Positions 20,980 to 30,067 of a DNA stretch of 64,000 bases are shown one piece after another (the stretch's first letter is position 1; each line of letters begins with the position of its first letter). Below the pieces are notes generated by a model. The model was not told the origin of the DNA. It did not search any database and worked only from the letters and a program-made list of their open reading frames with translations. A program made the translations under genes and the position numbers. The stretch lies in assembly GCF_024391045.1 (NCBI RefSeq), contig NZ_JANFCZ010000002.1:62001-126000 (forward strand). Reading direction: 5' to 3'. The stretch comes from Pseudarthrobacter sulfonivorans (GTDB lineage: Bacteria > Actinomycetota > Actinomycetes > Actinomycetales > Micrococcaceae).

Positions 20980-21136
20980 GCGTGCTCCTCATTGTTGTTC
21001 GACATCGGGGCGGGCGAACTGATCGCCGCGCCACCCAGCCGGTGCAGAACCTATGCCTACGGTAGCGGGTGGGTGTGACTATTACGTTTCTGACCCCCGC
21101 GCTTACTAAGCAGGCTGACTTTACCGCACACCTCTG

Positions 21137-23998
21137 CTATGGCAGCAATCCGCCGTCAAACCACTCCGTCAGCATTTCCCCGCGGACCTTGGCGTAGGTA
21201 GTGGTCGCAGGGTAATTTCCGTGGGTGGCCACCACAAATTGGGAATGCTTGGGCTCCGTCTCCACGGCGTAAACGTCAAGGTCATTGCCCTGTTGAGTGT
21301 GGGCGCAGGCAGGAAATCCCAGGAAGTCGGACCGGCGCCAGATGTTGCGCCACACCGGGGAGGTGGCCGGCTGCCCGCCCTGCAGGAGTGTCACTAGGGT
21401 CAGCCCCTCCGAACCACCCAGACCGCGCGAGCCCCGCGCGGCAGCCTCAGCCTCCCGCGCCGCCTTCCAGGGGTCAGCGGAGAAGAGCCCCGGTCCCTGG
21501 GTGGGCCAGGTGCCCAGCACGGCAGGACCGAACAACTCCGGGAAGAACCGGCCGAAATAAGGGCGCAGCTGCACGCCGTAGGTGAGGAGCCGGATGCGCT
21601 TGAAATCCAGGTCCGGCCGGCACGCCTTGAGATGGAACAGGGCGGCGATCGCCACCACGGCGCCAAGGCTGTGCGCGGACACCAGGACGGTATGGCTCGG
21701 CCGGGAGGCGCCGGCAGCCTCTTCCTGCCCCGAATTCCAGGACACCGAAGCCGACACCGGCGCCGGCGCTTCCAGCCAGTCGTTGATGCGCCGCGCAAGT
21801 TCAGGGACCACGCGGTTGGAGTAGCTGGGGGCACCGAACGGATGGGCGGCGTTGGGCAGGAAGCACATCACGTCCCAGAGGATGGCAAGGGGCCGTTCTT
21901 CCTTGGACGTGGCCGCGTTCAGCACCATAAAGGCGAGGATCACGGTGGCTGCCAGGACGATGCCCCAGCCGGCAAAATCCTTCTGGATGACCTCCACGGG
22001 GCCTCCTAACAGCGCGCGGTAGCCCGTGGCGTCGGTGCCGTTCCGGAGGGCGCTGGCGGCGATCGCCAGGACCGCGGCAGCCCAGATCAGCAGGGTGAGA
22101 AGTCCGAACGCCGCCTCGCCGCGCTGCGTCAGCGCCGAGAGCCGGCGACGGCGGTAGGTCAGGTTCCGACGTTCGTCGCCGGGGTCCGCCGCCCCTGAGC
22201 GGGGGTCCACGTCGATGTCGCTGAAGTACGACGGCGGCTGTGCAGGCAGCGGTCCGGTTCCGGCGTGTGGGGGTGGCTGCATGGGCGTGAGGCCGCGGTC
22301 GCGGATCAGCCAGGAGCAGGCGGGCACGAACCCCGCCACGGCCAGCGCAATGCCAACGAGCAGCAGCCCACCCGTCAGCGCGTAGACGGCAGGAACGTCC
22401 AGGACATCAGAAAGATTAACTGCGGACCCGCCGGCGCCCCGCCACAGTTCCTCCGTCCGGGCGGGGAGTTCCTTGTCCATGGGCAACTCCAGGAGTTTCC
22501 GCAGTCCCAGGACCAGCGCGCTGGACAGAAAGTGGGCCGTGAGGATCGCGGCGAACATAAAGACGCCGGGCCCCTGTCCGCGCCAGCCTTCATCGGCGGC
22601 GCCCTCACGTCGAAGCACGCCGACGTAGCAAGCGATGAAGAGACCCGTGATGCCGACCGGGACCGCGAGCACCCAGTCGTCCCACAGGCCGGCTGCCCAC
22701 AGGATCAGCACCGCAGAGCTGACCGAGGCTCCGGCGGTAGCGAGCTGGAAGCCGCGCCCGCTGCGCATGAACAGGCCTGCCACGGCCAGGACCACCAGCG
22801 CCGTCAGCAAAAGAAGGGAGGCCACCGAGGTCCCGGCGAACGGCAGGCTCGGAACCACGTCAGGTGTGGGAAAGATGACCAACTGGCCGGCTGTCAGAAG
22901 CACCAGGCCTGCCCCGGCCGTCCACAGGACATTGGACCGCCTAACGCCGGCGGCATCGTCCTCGGGCGCGCGGACCTCCGGGGACCTGAACGCCACCGTG
23001 ACCATGGCCGCCAGCAGGACCACCACCGCCAGGGCCAGCAACAATGCCGCAAAGCCGTCCCGGCCGATCGCCGTCCCCAGATCGCGGACACAGTCGGCGG
23101 AAAGCATCTGACGCGCGGCCTGGCAGTCGTGCCGCCAGAGGGATCCAATGCTGTCGGATAGCAGCAGAATGCAGATCAAGGCTAGGCAGGCGGCGATGTG
23201 GGCCTTTCCGGTCACGGTGGACACATGGGGCCGGGTCCACAGCCCGGGTGAGGCAAGGAAGGGACGGCCTTCAGACCCCTCGGCGGCCCCTTCAGGCGTC
23301 TCCTCGTTCCAGCTGACGCGGACCGGCGCAAGGTTCCGCACGGTGGCGAGCCTGGCCGTGACGAACACGGCAAGGATGGCGGCCACCGGTATCACGGCGG
23401 CCAGGGCCAGGCGCCGGCCCCGGGGCCAGCCGGTCATGAAATCCAAGGCTTCGGGCAGCTGTTTGCACATGGCGGTTGGCTGGCCGGTCCCGGTCGGAGG
23501 GAAGCATTCCACGGCGAACAGACCAAACGCCACGGCGCAGAAGGTGGTGGTGAATACGAGGCTGAGCAGTAGCGCGAAGAGCCTGACCGTGCCGGCGCCG
23601 GGCCCGGCTGCCAGGGGGCGGCTGCCCGTGCCCGGTGCCGGGAGTTTCCGGGCCCAGTAGGCGGCGTTGGCAAGGGCGAAGGGGACCACGAGGAACCAGA
23701 AGGCTTGTCCGACGACGCGTCCCATGCCCTTCAAAAATGATGACGACGGCGAACTTCGGGCCAGGTTGCCCCAGCTATAGGCCTCCACCCGGGTGGGCGA
23801 GCCGGCCGGTGGATTCGTTTCCGTCCAGAAGCCGCTGAGTGCATCGGCGTCGCCAACGGGCTGAATCTGGTCGGGTTTGCAGCCGATGAGATCGTACGGC
23901 GCGGTGTTTTTGATGCCGTGGATGCGGAGTTCCAGCACTCGGGGACCGCCCGCCCGCGGTGCCCCGCTCACCACGTTCTGCGCTGATGATTCGACCAC
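21137..23998 (-). CDS. Large multi-pass membrane protein with alpha/beta-hydrolase-like core
   Basis: No assigned function. Seen: an N-terminal strand-turn RVLELRIHGIKNT, at least ten hydrophobic segments between about residues 95 and 730, and a C-terminal soluble part with SAHSLGAVVAIAALFHL, a lipase-type nucleophile elbow (Ser near 777). The HG of the N-terminal piece could supply an oxyanion hole, so the membrane part may be inserted into a hydrolase fold. Start chosen at GTG 23998, with GGGGGAG 5 nt upstream; a longer frame to 24124 would overlap nnr. Length 953 residues. A lipid-linked substrate is a guess from topology only. Confidence 0.7.
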   Translation of the reverse strand: MVESSAQNVVSGAPRAGGPRVLELRIHGIKNTAPYDLIGCKPDQIQPVGDADALSGFWTETNPPAGSPTRVEAYSWGNLARSSPSSSFLKGMGRVVGQAFWFLVVPFALANAAYWARKLPAPGTGSRPLAAGPGAGTVRLFALLLSLVFTTTFCAVAFGLFAVECFPPTGTGQPTAMCKQLPEALDFMTGWPRGRRLALAAVIPVAAILAVFVTARLATVRNLAPVRVSWNEETPEGAAEGSEGRPFLASPGLWTRPHVSTVTGKAHIAACLALICILLLSDSIGSLWRHDCQAARQMLSADCVRDLGTAIGRDGFAALLLALAVVVLLAAMVTVAFRSPEVRAPEDDAAGVRRSNVLWTAGAGLVLLTAGQLVIFPTPDVVPSLPFAGTSVASLLLLTALVVLAVAGLFMRSGRGFQLATAGASVSSAVLILWAAGLWDDWVLAVPVGITGLFIACYVGVLRREGAADEGWRGQGPGVFMFAAILTAHFLSSALVLGLRKLLELPMDKELPARTEELWRGAGGSAVNLSDVLDVPAVYALTGGLLLVGIALAVAGFVPACSWLIRDRGLTPMQPPPHAGTGPLPAQPPSYFSDIDVDPRSGAADPGDERRNLTYRRRRLSALTQRGEAAFGLLTLLIWAAAVLAIAASALRNGTDATGYRALLGGPVEVIQKDFAGWGIVLAATVILAFMVLNAATSKEERPLAILWDVMCFLPNAAHPFGAPSYSNRVVPELARRINDWLEAPAPVSASVSWNSGQEEAAGASRPSHTVLVSAHSLGAVVAIAALFHLKACRPDLDFKRIRLLTYGVQLRPYFGRFFPELFGPAVLGTWPTQGPGLFSADPWKAAREAEAAARGSRGLGGSEGLTLVTLLQGGQPATSPVWRNIWRRSDFLGFPACAHTQQGNDLDVYAVETEPKHSQFVVATHGNYPATTTYAKVRGEMLTEWFDGGLLP

Positions 23999-24059
23999 GG
24001 CGTCTCCCCCACATTCGGCGGCCAGCAGCGGCTGGTAGCCACATGTTACGCCGGGGGAA

Positions 24060-25610
24060 TCAGCGGGTCCACAGGTCAGCTCGGTCCGCGAGCCGTCCCC
24101 AAACCGAGGGCACGGCGTCGGCAATCCGCCCGGCGGTCAGCGGCCCGCCGCCGGCCGCGGCGGTCCCCGCGAGGCCGTGGAGGCTGGCACCCAGCGCCGC
24201 GATCGCCGCCCACCGCTCGTCCGGATCGATGCCCGCGTTCCGGAAGCGCCCGACGTCGGCCCCCACCTGGGCGAGCAGCGCACCGATGATCCCGGCCAGG
24301 ACGTCGCCGCTCCCGGCGGTGGCGAGCCACGGCGTGCCGTCGGCCTGGCTGTAGAAGTCCTGGAAGGGCGAGGCGACCAGGGTGGTGGCGCCCTTGAGCA
24401 GGACGGTGGCCTCGGTGAGGACGGCCGCCTGCCGGACGGCGCCCAGGGTGTGCGCCTCCACCGCGGAGCGTTCGGAGTCCACGCCGAGCCGGTCCAGGAG
24501 CGACGCCAGCTCGCCAGCGTGCGGGGTCAGCACCACCTGCGGCGCCATGACCTCGGGAAGGGCCGGCAGCACGCCGGCGTCGGCGATCACCGGCAGGCCG
24601 GATTCGACGGCGTCGTAGGCCCGCTGCAGCTGCTCCGAGTCGCCGGGTCCCATGCCGGAACCCACCAGCCAGGCCTGCACGCGGGTGTCCGCCACGCTGC
24701 CGGTGCTGCAGACTACCTCAGGGCAGGACTGGCGCACCAGGTCTGCCACCGCGGGCGGGCCGAGGTAGCGGACCATGCCGGCGCCGGCGGCCAGCGCCCC
24801 GCGGCAGGCCAGCACGGCGGCGCCGGGATAGTCGTCGGATCCGGCGACGACGCCCAGCACCCCGCGGGTGTATTTGTGGGCACGCCTCCCCGGCCGGGGC
24901 AGCAGCCGGGCGAGGTCCTCCGGTTCGAGGCGGCGCAGGGCGGGCCACGGAAGGTGCTCTTCGATGCCGATGGGGACCACGTGGACGCGGCCGGTGTGGT
25001 CGGCGCCTGGGTCGGCGAGCAGACCCGCTTTGGCGCCGCCGAAGGTCACGGTCAGGTCGGCGGAGAGCACGGGCGCGTGGGCTTCACCGGTATCGGCGTC
25101 CACGCCGCTGGGGATGTCGCAGGCCACCACGAGCCGGCCCGGCCCCCGCGGAACGTCGGAGAATGCGGCCACCAGGGCGGCGGCAGCACCCCGCAGCCCG
25201 CCTTGGGCACCCGTCCCCAGGACCGCGTCAATCACGACGTCGACACTCGCCGCGTGTGCGGCGAGCTCGCCGGCATTGGCGTCGGTGAGCAGATGCACCC
25301 TGCCGCCGGCGCGTTCGAAAGCAGCCAGGGCCTCGGGGTGCGCCGCACCGCCGGTGAGGACCGCCGTCGTACGCATTCCCCGTGCGGCCAGGAAGGAGGC
25401 CGCGAAGAGGCCGTCTCCCCCGTTGTTGCCCTTCCCGGCGAGGACGGCCACGCTGGTGCCGTAGAGCCGCCGGCCGCGGGCCCGCAGTTCGTGCACGATG
25501 GCGCTGGCGAGCCCGTGGGAGGCGCGCTGCATCAGGACGGAGCCCATCCCGGTGGCCAGGAGCGGCTCTTCGGCTGCCCTGATCTGGGTTCCGGTGTAGG
25601 CGCTGATCAT
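24060..25610 (-). CDS. nnr: Bifunctional NAD(P)H-hydrate epimerase / dehydratase
   Basis: Repairs damaged NAD(P)HX. The N-terminal YjeF_N domain (about 1-220) epimerises R/S forms: VLAGKGNNGGDGLFAA and the CDIPSGVDADTGE loop are present. The C-terminal ribokinase-like domain dehydrates the S form with ADP/ATP: GSGMGPGD, VVLTPHAGELA, and ATAGSGDVLAGIIGALLAQ are present. At 516 residues both domains are complete. It lies in the actinobacterial order glmS-acpS-nnr on the minus strand, with 36 nt to acpS. Confidence 0.94.
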   Translation of the reverse strand: MISAYTGTQIRAAEEPLLATGMGSVLMQRASHGLASAIVHELRARGRRLYGTSVAVLAGKGNNGGDGLFAASFLAARGMRTTAVLTGGAAHPEALAAFERAGGRVHLLTDANAGELAAHAASVDVVIDAVLGTGAQGGLRGAAAALVAAFSDVPRGPGRLVVACDIPSGVDADTGEAHAPVLSADLTVTFGGAKAGLLADPGADHTGRVHVVPIGIEEHLPWPALRRLEPEDLARLLPRPGRRAHKYTRGVLGVVAGSDDYPGAAVLACRGALAAGAGMVRYLGPPAVADLVRQSCPEVVCSTGSVADTRVQAWLVGSGMGPGDSEQLQRAYDAVESGLPVIADAGVLPALPEVMAPQVVLTPHAGELASLLDRLGVDSERSAVEAHTLGAVRQAAVLTEATVLLKGATTLVASPFQDFYSQADGTPWLATAGSGDVLAGIIGALLAQVGADVGRFRNAGIDPDERWAAIAALGASLHGLAGTAAAGGGPLTAGRIADAVPSVWGRLADRADLWTR

Positions 25611-25646
25611 GGTGTCAGGTTCCTGGGCGTCCCGGCGGCGGGTCGC

Positions 25647-25994
25647 TTAGCCTTCGGCGATGACCGTGGCGGTGGCGATTCCGCCGTCGTGGCTGATGGA
25701 CACGTGCCAGCGCTTGACGCCCTTGGACTCGGCCACGGCCATGACGGTGTCCTTCACCTGGATGGTGGGGCCGTGCTGGTCCAGGCCGATCCAGCAGTCC
25801 TGCCAGTTCATGCCGGCAGGTGCGCCGAGCACCTTGGCCACGGCTTCCTTGGCCGCGAACCGCGCCGCCAGGGACCGGGTGTTCAGCTCGCGTTCCGCCG
25901 GGACGAACAGGCGGTCGCGGAGCCCCGGCGTCCGTTCAAGCTGGCGGCCGAACCGCTCGATGTCTACAACGTCTACCCCAATGCCAACAATCAT
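25647..25994 (-). CDS. acpS: Holo-[acyl-carrier-protein] synthase
   Basis: Transfers 4'-phosphopantetheine from CoA to a serine of ACP (or an ACP domain of FAS I). Seen: [14 protein letters not shown] with the Mg-binding Asp, the [13 protein letters not shown] helix with the metal-binding Glu, and the C-terminal [19 protein letters not shown] strand. Length 115 residues, typical of small trimeric AcpS. It needs CoA, whose first synthetic enzyme (coaA) is 2 kb away. Preceded by a hairpin that ends glmS transcription, so it likely has its own promoter. Confidence 0.95.
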   Translation of the reverse strand: MIVGIGVDVVDIERFGRQLERTPGLRDRLFVPAERELNTRSLAARFAAKEAVAKVLGAPAGMNWQDCWIGLDQHGPTIQVKDTVMAVAESKGVKRWHVSISHDGGIATATVIAEG

Positions 25995-26039
25995 GGCTCT
26001 ACTCTAGGTGACCCCGGACGGCGGCGGGCCATATGACGG

Positions 26040-26070
26040 AAGCCCCGTCCCTTTGTGAGGGGCGGGGCTT
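26040..26070 (-). terminator. Hairpin terminator after glmS
   Basis: Stem AAGCCCCGTCCC / GGGGCGGGGCTT (12 bp with one G-U pair) and a 7-nt loop, 42 nt past the glmS stop on the minus strand. No strong T-run follows on the minus strand. Confidence 0.6.
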
Positions 26071-26111
26071 TCGTTCGCGGCAGCAACCGGCGCGGGCCGG
26101 TCAGCCTGCGG

Positions 26112-28004
26112 TTACTCTACGGTGACGCTCTTGGCGAGGTTGCGCGGCTGGTCCACGTCGTAGCCCTTGGCCGCGGCGAGTTCGGCGGCGAAGATCTGCA
26201 GCGGGACGGTGGTCAGCAGCGGCATCAGCAGCGTGGGCGTTTCCGGGACGTAGAAGACGTATTCGGCGTAGGCCTTCACGGCTTCGTCGCCTTCCTCGGC
26301 GATCACCAGGGTGCGGGCGCCGCGGGCGCGGACTTCCTGGATGTTGGAGACCACCTTGGCGTGCAGCGAGTCGCGGCCGCGCGGGGACGGGACCACCACG
26401 AACACCGGCTTGCCTTCCTCGACCAGCGCGATGGGGCCGTGCTTGAGCTCGCCGGCGGCGAAACCCTCGGCGTGGATGTACGCGATTTCCTTGAGCTTCA
26501 GCGCGCCTTCCAGGGCCACGGGGTAACCCACGTGCCGGCCCAGGAACAGGACGGACTGCTCGTTGGCCATGCTGCGGGCCAGCTCGCGGAGGGGGCCGGC
26601 GCCGTCCAGGATGGTCTGGATCTTGTCCGGGATCTTGCCCAGGTCCGCCAGGACGTCCTTGATCTGACCGGAGAACATGTTTCCGCGCAGCTGCGCCAGG
26701 TACAGGCCCAGCAGGTAGGCGGCGGTGATCTGGGCCAGGAACGCCTTCGTGGAGGCAACGGCGATTTCCGGGCCGGCGTGGGTGTACAGCACCGCGTCGG
26801 ATTCACGGGGAATGGTGGACCCGTTGGTGTTGCAGATGGAGATGGCCTTGGCGCCCTGCTCCCGGGCATACCGGACCGCCATCAGGGTGTCCATGGTTTC
26901 ACCGGACTGGCTGATGGAGACCACCAGGGTGTTCTCGTCCAGGATCGGATCGCGGTAGCGGAACTCGTGGGCGAGCTCCACCTCGGTGGGGATCCGGCAC
27001 CAGTTCTCGATGGCGTACTTCGCCACAGTCCCGGCGTAGGCGGCGGTACCGCAGGCCAGCACAATGATCTTGTTGACCTTCTTGAGCTCCTCCGGATCGA
27101 TGCGGAGCTCATCCAGCGTCAGGTTTCCGTTCAGGTCCGAGCGGCCCAGCAGCGTCTGGCGGACAGCGTCGGGCTGATCGTTGATTTCCTTCTCCATGAA
27201 GGAGCTGAAGCCGCCCTTGGTGGCCGCTTCCGGATCCCAGTCAACGTGGTATTCCTTGCCGTGGGCCGGGGCGCCGAAGAAGTCGGTGATGTCCACGGAG
27301 TCGGCGGTGATGGTGACAATCTGGTCCTGTCCCAGCTCCACGGCGCGGCGGGTGTAGTCAATGAACCCGGAGACGTCCGAGCCCAGGAAGTTCTCGCCCT
27401 TGCCCAGGCCAACCACCAGCGGGGAGTTGCGGCGGGCAGCCACCACAACGTCGGGCTGGTCAGCGTGGACGGCGAGGAGGGTGAACGCACCCTCGAGCTG
27501 CTGGCAGGCGAGCTGCATGGCCTTGGCGAGGCCGCCGTCGGCGCTGTCACCGTTCAGCTGGTTGCGGAAGATGTCGCCGAGGAGCACGGCCGCGACCTCG
27601 GTGTCCGTCTCGGACGCGAACTTGTAGCCCTTGTCCACCAGGTCCAGCTTGAGCTCGGCGAAGTTTTCGATGATGCCGTTGTGGATCAGGGCCAGCTTCC
27701 CGCCGTCGGCCAGGTGCGGGTGCGCGTTCTGGTCCGTGGGTCCGCCGTGCGTGGCCCAGCGGGTGTGGCCGATACCGGTCAGGGAATCCGGCAGCGGGTG
27801 CTCTTCCAGCTCGGCCCGGAGGTTGCTCAGCTTGCCGGACTTCTTCCGGGACTCGATGGCCCCGTCTGAGACCACGGCAACGCCTGCGGAGTCGTAACCC
27901 CGGTACTCCAGGCGGCGCAGTCCTTCCAGGACCACATCCAACGCACTGTGGCCAACATTCACTCGGCCGGCAGCATGACCCACATATCCCACGATTCCAC
28001 ACAT
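26112..28004 (-). CDS. glmS: Glutamine-fructose-6-phosphate aminotransferase (isomerizing)
   Basis: Makes glucosamine 6-phosphate from fructose 6-phosphate and glutamine, the entry step to UDP-GlcNAc. Seen: MCGIVGYVG with the N-terminal nucleophile Cys2 of class II glutamine amidotransferases, [20 protein letters not shown], two SIS domains (first with [12 protein letters not shown], second with [17 protein letters not shown]), and the C-terminal [13 protein letters not shown]. Length 630 residues with start at ATG 28004. Works with glmM at 32-33 kb. The 88-bp gap to divergent coaA is too short for a glmS ribozyme, and I see none. Confidence 0.97.
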   Translation of the reverse strand: MCGIVGYVGHAAGRVNVGHSALDVVLEGLRRLEYRGYDSAGVAVVSDGAIESRKKSGKLSNLRAELEEHPLPDSLTGIGHTRWATHGGPTDQNAHPHLADGGKLALIHNGIIENFAELKLDLVDKGYKFASETDTEVAAVLLGDIFRNQLNGDSADGGLAKAMQLACQQLEGAFTLLAVHADQPDVVVAARRNSPLVVGLGKGENFLGSDVSGFIDYTRRAVELGQDQIVTITADSVDITDFFGAPAHGKEYHVDWDPEAATKGGFSSFMEKEINDQPDAVRQTLLGRSDLNGNLTLDELRIDPEELKKVNKIIVLACGTAAYAGTVAKYAIENWCRIPTEVELAHEFRYRDPILDENTLVVSISQSGETMDTLMAVRYAREQGAKAISICNTNGSTIPRESDAVLYTHAGPEIAVASTKAFLAQITAAYLLGLYLAQLRGNMFSGQIKDVLADLGKIPDKIQTILDGAGPLRELARSMANEQSVLFLGRHVGYPVALEGALKLKEIAYIHAEGFAAGELKHGPIALVEEGKPVFVVVPSPRGRDSLHAKVVSNIQEVRARGARTLVIAEEGDEAVKAYAEYVFYVPETPTLLMPLLTTVPLQIFAAELAAAKGYDVDQPRNLAKSVTVE

Positions 28005-28079
28005 GCGGTACAGCTTATCGGCAGCCGGGATCAGACTTAAACTTGGTGGGCCGCATTTCGCTCTCAGCCGCGGGCGGGG

Positions 28080-28085
28080 CAGAAT
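28080..28085 (+). promoter_or_regulatory. -10-like box of coaA, leaderless arrangement
   Basis: CAGAAT followed by exactly 7 nt and then the GTG at 28093, the same spacing as at alr. It differs from TANNNT at the first base, and no clear -35 box is visible. Confidence 0.35.
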
Positions 28086-28092
28086 CTCTAAA

Positions 28093-29058
28093 GTGACTTT
28101 GCAACGCAACGAAGCGAACGGCGAGGGTGTCTCCCCGTTCGTTGAGCTGGACCGGCAGACCTGGTCCCGGCTCGCCGCCCAGATGGAGCAGCCCCTTAAC
28201 GAAGAGGACATTGTCCGTCTGCGTGGCCTCGGCGATCCCCTGGACATGAAGGAGATCCGCGAGGTCTACCTGCCGCTGTCCCGGCTCCTGCACCTGTATG
28301 TCGAGGCGGCCGGCCAGCTGCATTCGGCCACCACCACCTTCCTGGGTGAGAAGACGCAGCGCACGCCGTTTGTTATTGGCGTGGCAGGGTCCGTGGCGGT
28401 GGGGAAGTCCACCATTGCGCGTGTGCTTCGGGAGATGCTGCGGCGCTGGCCCGGCACCCCGAACGTTGAGCTGATCACCACGGACGGCTTCCTCTATCCC
28501 CTGGCTGAACTCCAGCGGCGGCAACTGCTGGAACGCAAGGGTTTCCCCGAGTCCTACGACCGGCGTGCGCTGCTGCGTTTTGTGAGTGAGGTCAAGGGCG
28601 GTGCGGAGGAGGTCCGGGCGCCCTGGTACTCCCACGTCACGTACGACATCGTGCCGGAGAAGGAAGTGGTGGTCCGCCGCCCGGATGTGCTCATTGTGGA
28701 GGGCCTGAACGTGCTGGCCCCGGCCCGGCCGCGGCAGGACGGCAGGCAAGGCCTGGCTGTGAGCGACTTCTTCGACTTCTCGATTTATGTGGACGCCAAG
28801 ACCTCCTATATCGAGGAGTGGTACGTGGAGCGGTTCCGCCGGCTCCAGAGCACGGCCTTCGCGCAGCCGGAATCGTACTTCCACCGCTACGCCTCGTTGT
28901 CCGCCAGCGAGGCGGAAAGCACCGCGCGGGACATCTGGAAGCGGATCAACGAGCCCAACCTGGAGGAGAACGTCCTCCCCACCCGCGGCCGGGCCCAACT
29001 GGTGCTGACCAAGGACGCGGACCATTCCATCCGCCGCATGCTCCTGCGGAAGGTTTAA
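28093..29058 (+). CDS. coaA: Pantothenate kinase, type I
   Basis: Phosphorylates pantothenate with ATP, the first and usually feedback-controlled step of CoA synthesis. Seen: [12 protein letters not shown], Walker [10 protein letters not shown] at residues 99-107 with the GTG start, [15 protein letters not shown], and [12 protein letters not shown]. Length 321 residues against 316 in E. coli. The GTG at 28093 is chosen because it gives a normal N-terminus and sits 7 nt after a -10-like box; the frame stays open upstream but would run into glmS. Divergent from glmS. Confidence 0.95.
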   Translation: MTLQRNEANGEGVSPFVELDRQTWSRLAAQMEQPLNEEDIVRLRGLGDPLDMKEIREVYLPLSRLLHLYVEAAGQLHSATTTFLGEKTQRTPFVIGVAGSVAVGKSTIARVLREMLRRWPGTPNVELITTDGFLYPLAELQRRQLLERKGFPESYDRRALLRFVSEVKGGAEEVRAPWYSHVTYDIVPEKEVVVRRPDVLIVEGLNVLAPARPRQDGRQGLAVSDFFDFSIYVDAKTSYIEEWYVERFRRLQSTAFAQPESYFHRYASLSASEAESTARDIWKRINEPNLEENVLPTRGRAQLVLTKDADHSIRRMLLRKV

Positions 29059-29063
29059 CCCAG

Positions 29064-29936
29064 GTGTGCCAGGACTGTGCCTCTTCTTCGGGAGCGAGCC
29101 GCCGCTCCTTCGCCCGCTTCCTTGCCGCGGGAGCCGGACTGACTGTTTTGACAGCGTGCACACCGGAGGCACCCGTGGCGGTGGCGCCGTCGTCGTCCCC
29201 GACTGTTCCCGTTCCCACTCCAACGGTGACCTCCGACTACGTCACCCCCACCGCTGCGGAAAGTACGACGGCGGCAGCTGAGCCGCCTGCCCAGGCTCCC
29301 GTTCCGCCGTCGGCCGCTGCGTCCCTGCCGGGGCAGTTCTCGCTGACGGATCCGGCGAGCCGCTGGGTGGTGGTGAACAAGCACCGGCCGCTGCAGCCTG
29401 CGGACTATGCGCCGGCGGATTTGGTGCAGCCCAGGGTGCGTGTGGTGGCGACCGGCGAGGCGGCCCTCCTGAACAGCACTACGGCGGCTGCCGCGGAAGC
29501 GATGTTCGCCGCGGCGGCGCGGGACGGGGTGGTGTTGACGCTGGCGAGCGGCTACCGCTCGTACGCGACGCAGGTGGCCACCTATGGCGGCTATGTGGCG
29601 GCGCGTGGCCAGGCGGATGCCGATACGGCCAGCGCCCGGCCCGGCTACTCGGAGCACCAGACGGGGTGGGCCTTCGACATCGGCGACGGCGGCGGGGCGT
29701 GCAGCTTCGAGCCGTGCTTCGCGGACCAGCCCGCCGCGGTGTGGGCGAAGGCGAACGGGCACCGCTTCGGCTTTGTGGTGCGGTACCCGTTGATGTTCCA
29801 CACCATCACGGGCTATTACTACGAGCCGTGGCACCTGCGTTTCATCGGCGTGGAGGCCGCCGCGGACATGTCGGCCCGCAGCATCAACACTGTGGAGGAG
29901 TACTTCGGGGTGGAAGCGGCGCCGGGGTACGCGTGA
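29064..29936 (+). CDS. M15 (VanY-type) D-alanyl-D-alanine carboxypeptidase, Tat lipoprotein
   Basis: Extracytoplasmic zinc peptidase trimming peptidoglycan stem peptides. Seen: a twin-arginine signal (SRRSFARFLAAGAGLTVLTAC) ending in a lipobox with the acceptor Cys, a Thr/Pro/Ala-rich linker of ~60 residues, then a DacB/VanY domain with SGYRSYATQ, the zinc/catalytic motif SEHQTGWAFDIGD, and EPWHLRFIG. GTG start at 29064, 5 nt after coaA, so it is probably translated from the same mRNA. The linker contains an exact AAAGTACGACGGCGG 15-mer (29260-29274) that recurs elsewhere in the window. Confidence 0.9.
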   Translation: MCQDCASSSGASRRSFARFLAAGAGLTVLTACTPEAPVAVAPSSSPTVPVPTPTVTSDYVTPTAAESTTAAAEPPAQAPVPPSAAASLPGQFSLTDPASRWVVVNKHRPLQPADYAPADLVQPRVRVVATGEAALLNSTTAAAAEAMFAAAARDGVVLTLASGYRSYATQVATYGGYVAARGQADADTASARPGYSEHQTGWAFDIGDGGGACSFEPCFADQPAAVWAKANGHRFGFVVRYPLMFHTITGYYYEPWHLRFIGVEAAADMSARSINTVEEYFGVEAAPGYA

Positions 29937-30053
29937 ACCGCTTGCGTGGAACGTGGAAGAGCGAAGTGACGGATCTGCTCCATCTGACCTCTGACCACCA
30001 GTTTCCTGCCCTGAAGTTGCGGTAAAACAGCTCCAATCTTTCACCGCGTAATG

Positions 30054-30059
30054 TAATCT
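30054..30059 (+). promoter_or_regulatory. -10 box of the GT87 gene
   Basis: TAATCT is followed by 8 nt and the ATG at 30068, with no Shine-Dalgarno sequence between. It suggests a leaderless or near-leaderless transcript. Confidence 0.4.
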
Positions 30060-30067
30060 CACATTTC

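Noticed and set aside
18850..21078. A 742-codon open frame on the plus strand opposite treX
   Set aside because: It is the antisense shadow of a well-recognised gene in GC-rich DNA; the translation has no family features. The same applies to the long frames opposite fhs, nnr, glmS and tsaD.
28005..28092. Possible glmS ribozyme or riboswitch upstream of glmS
   Set aside because: Only 88 bp separate glmS from coaA, which is too short, and no matching fold is visible.
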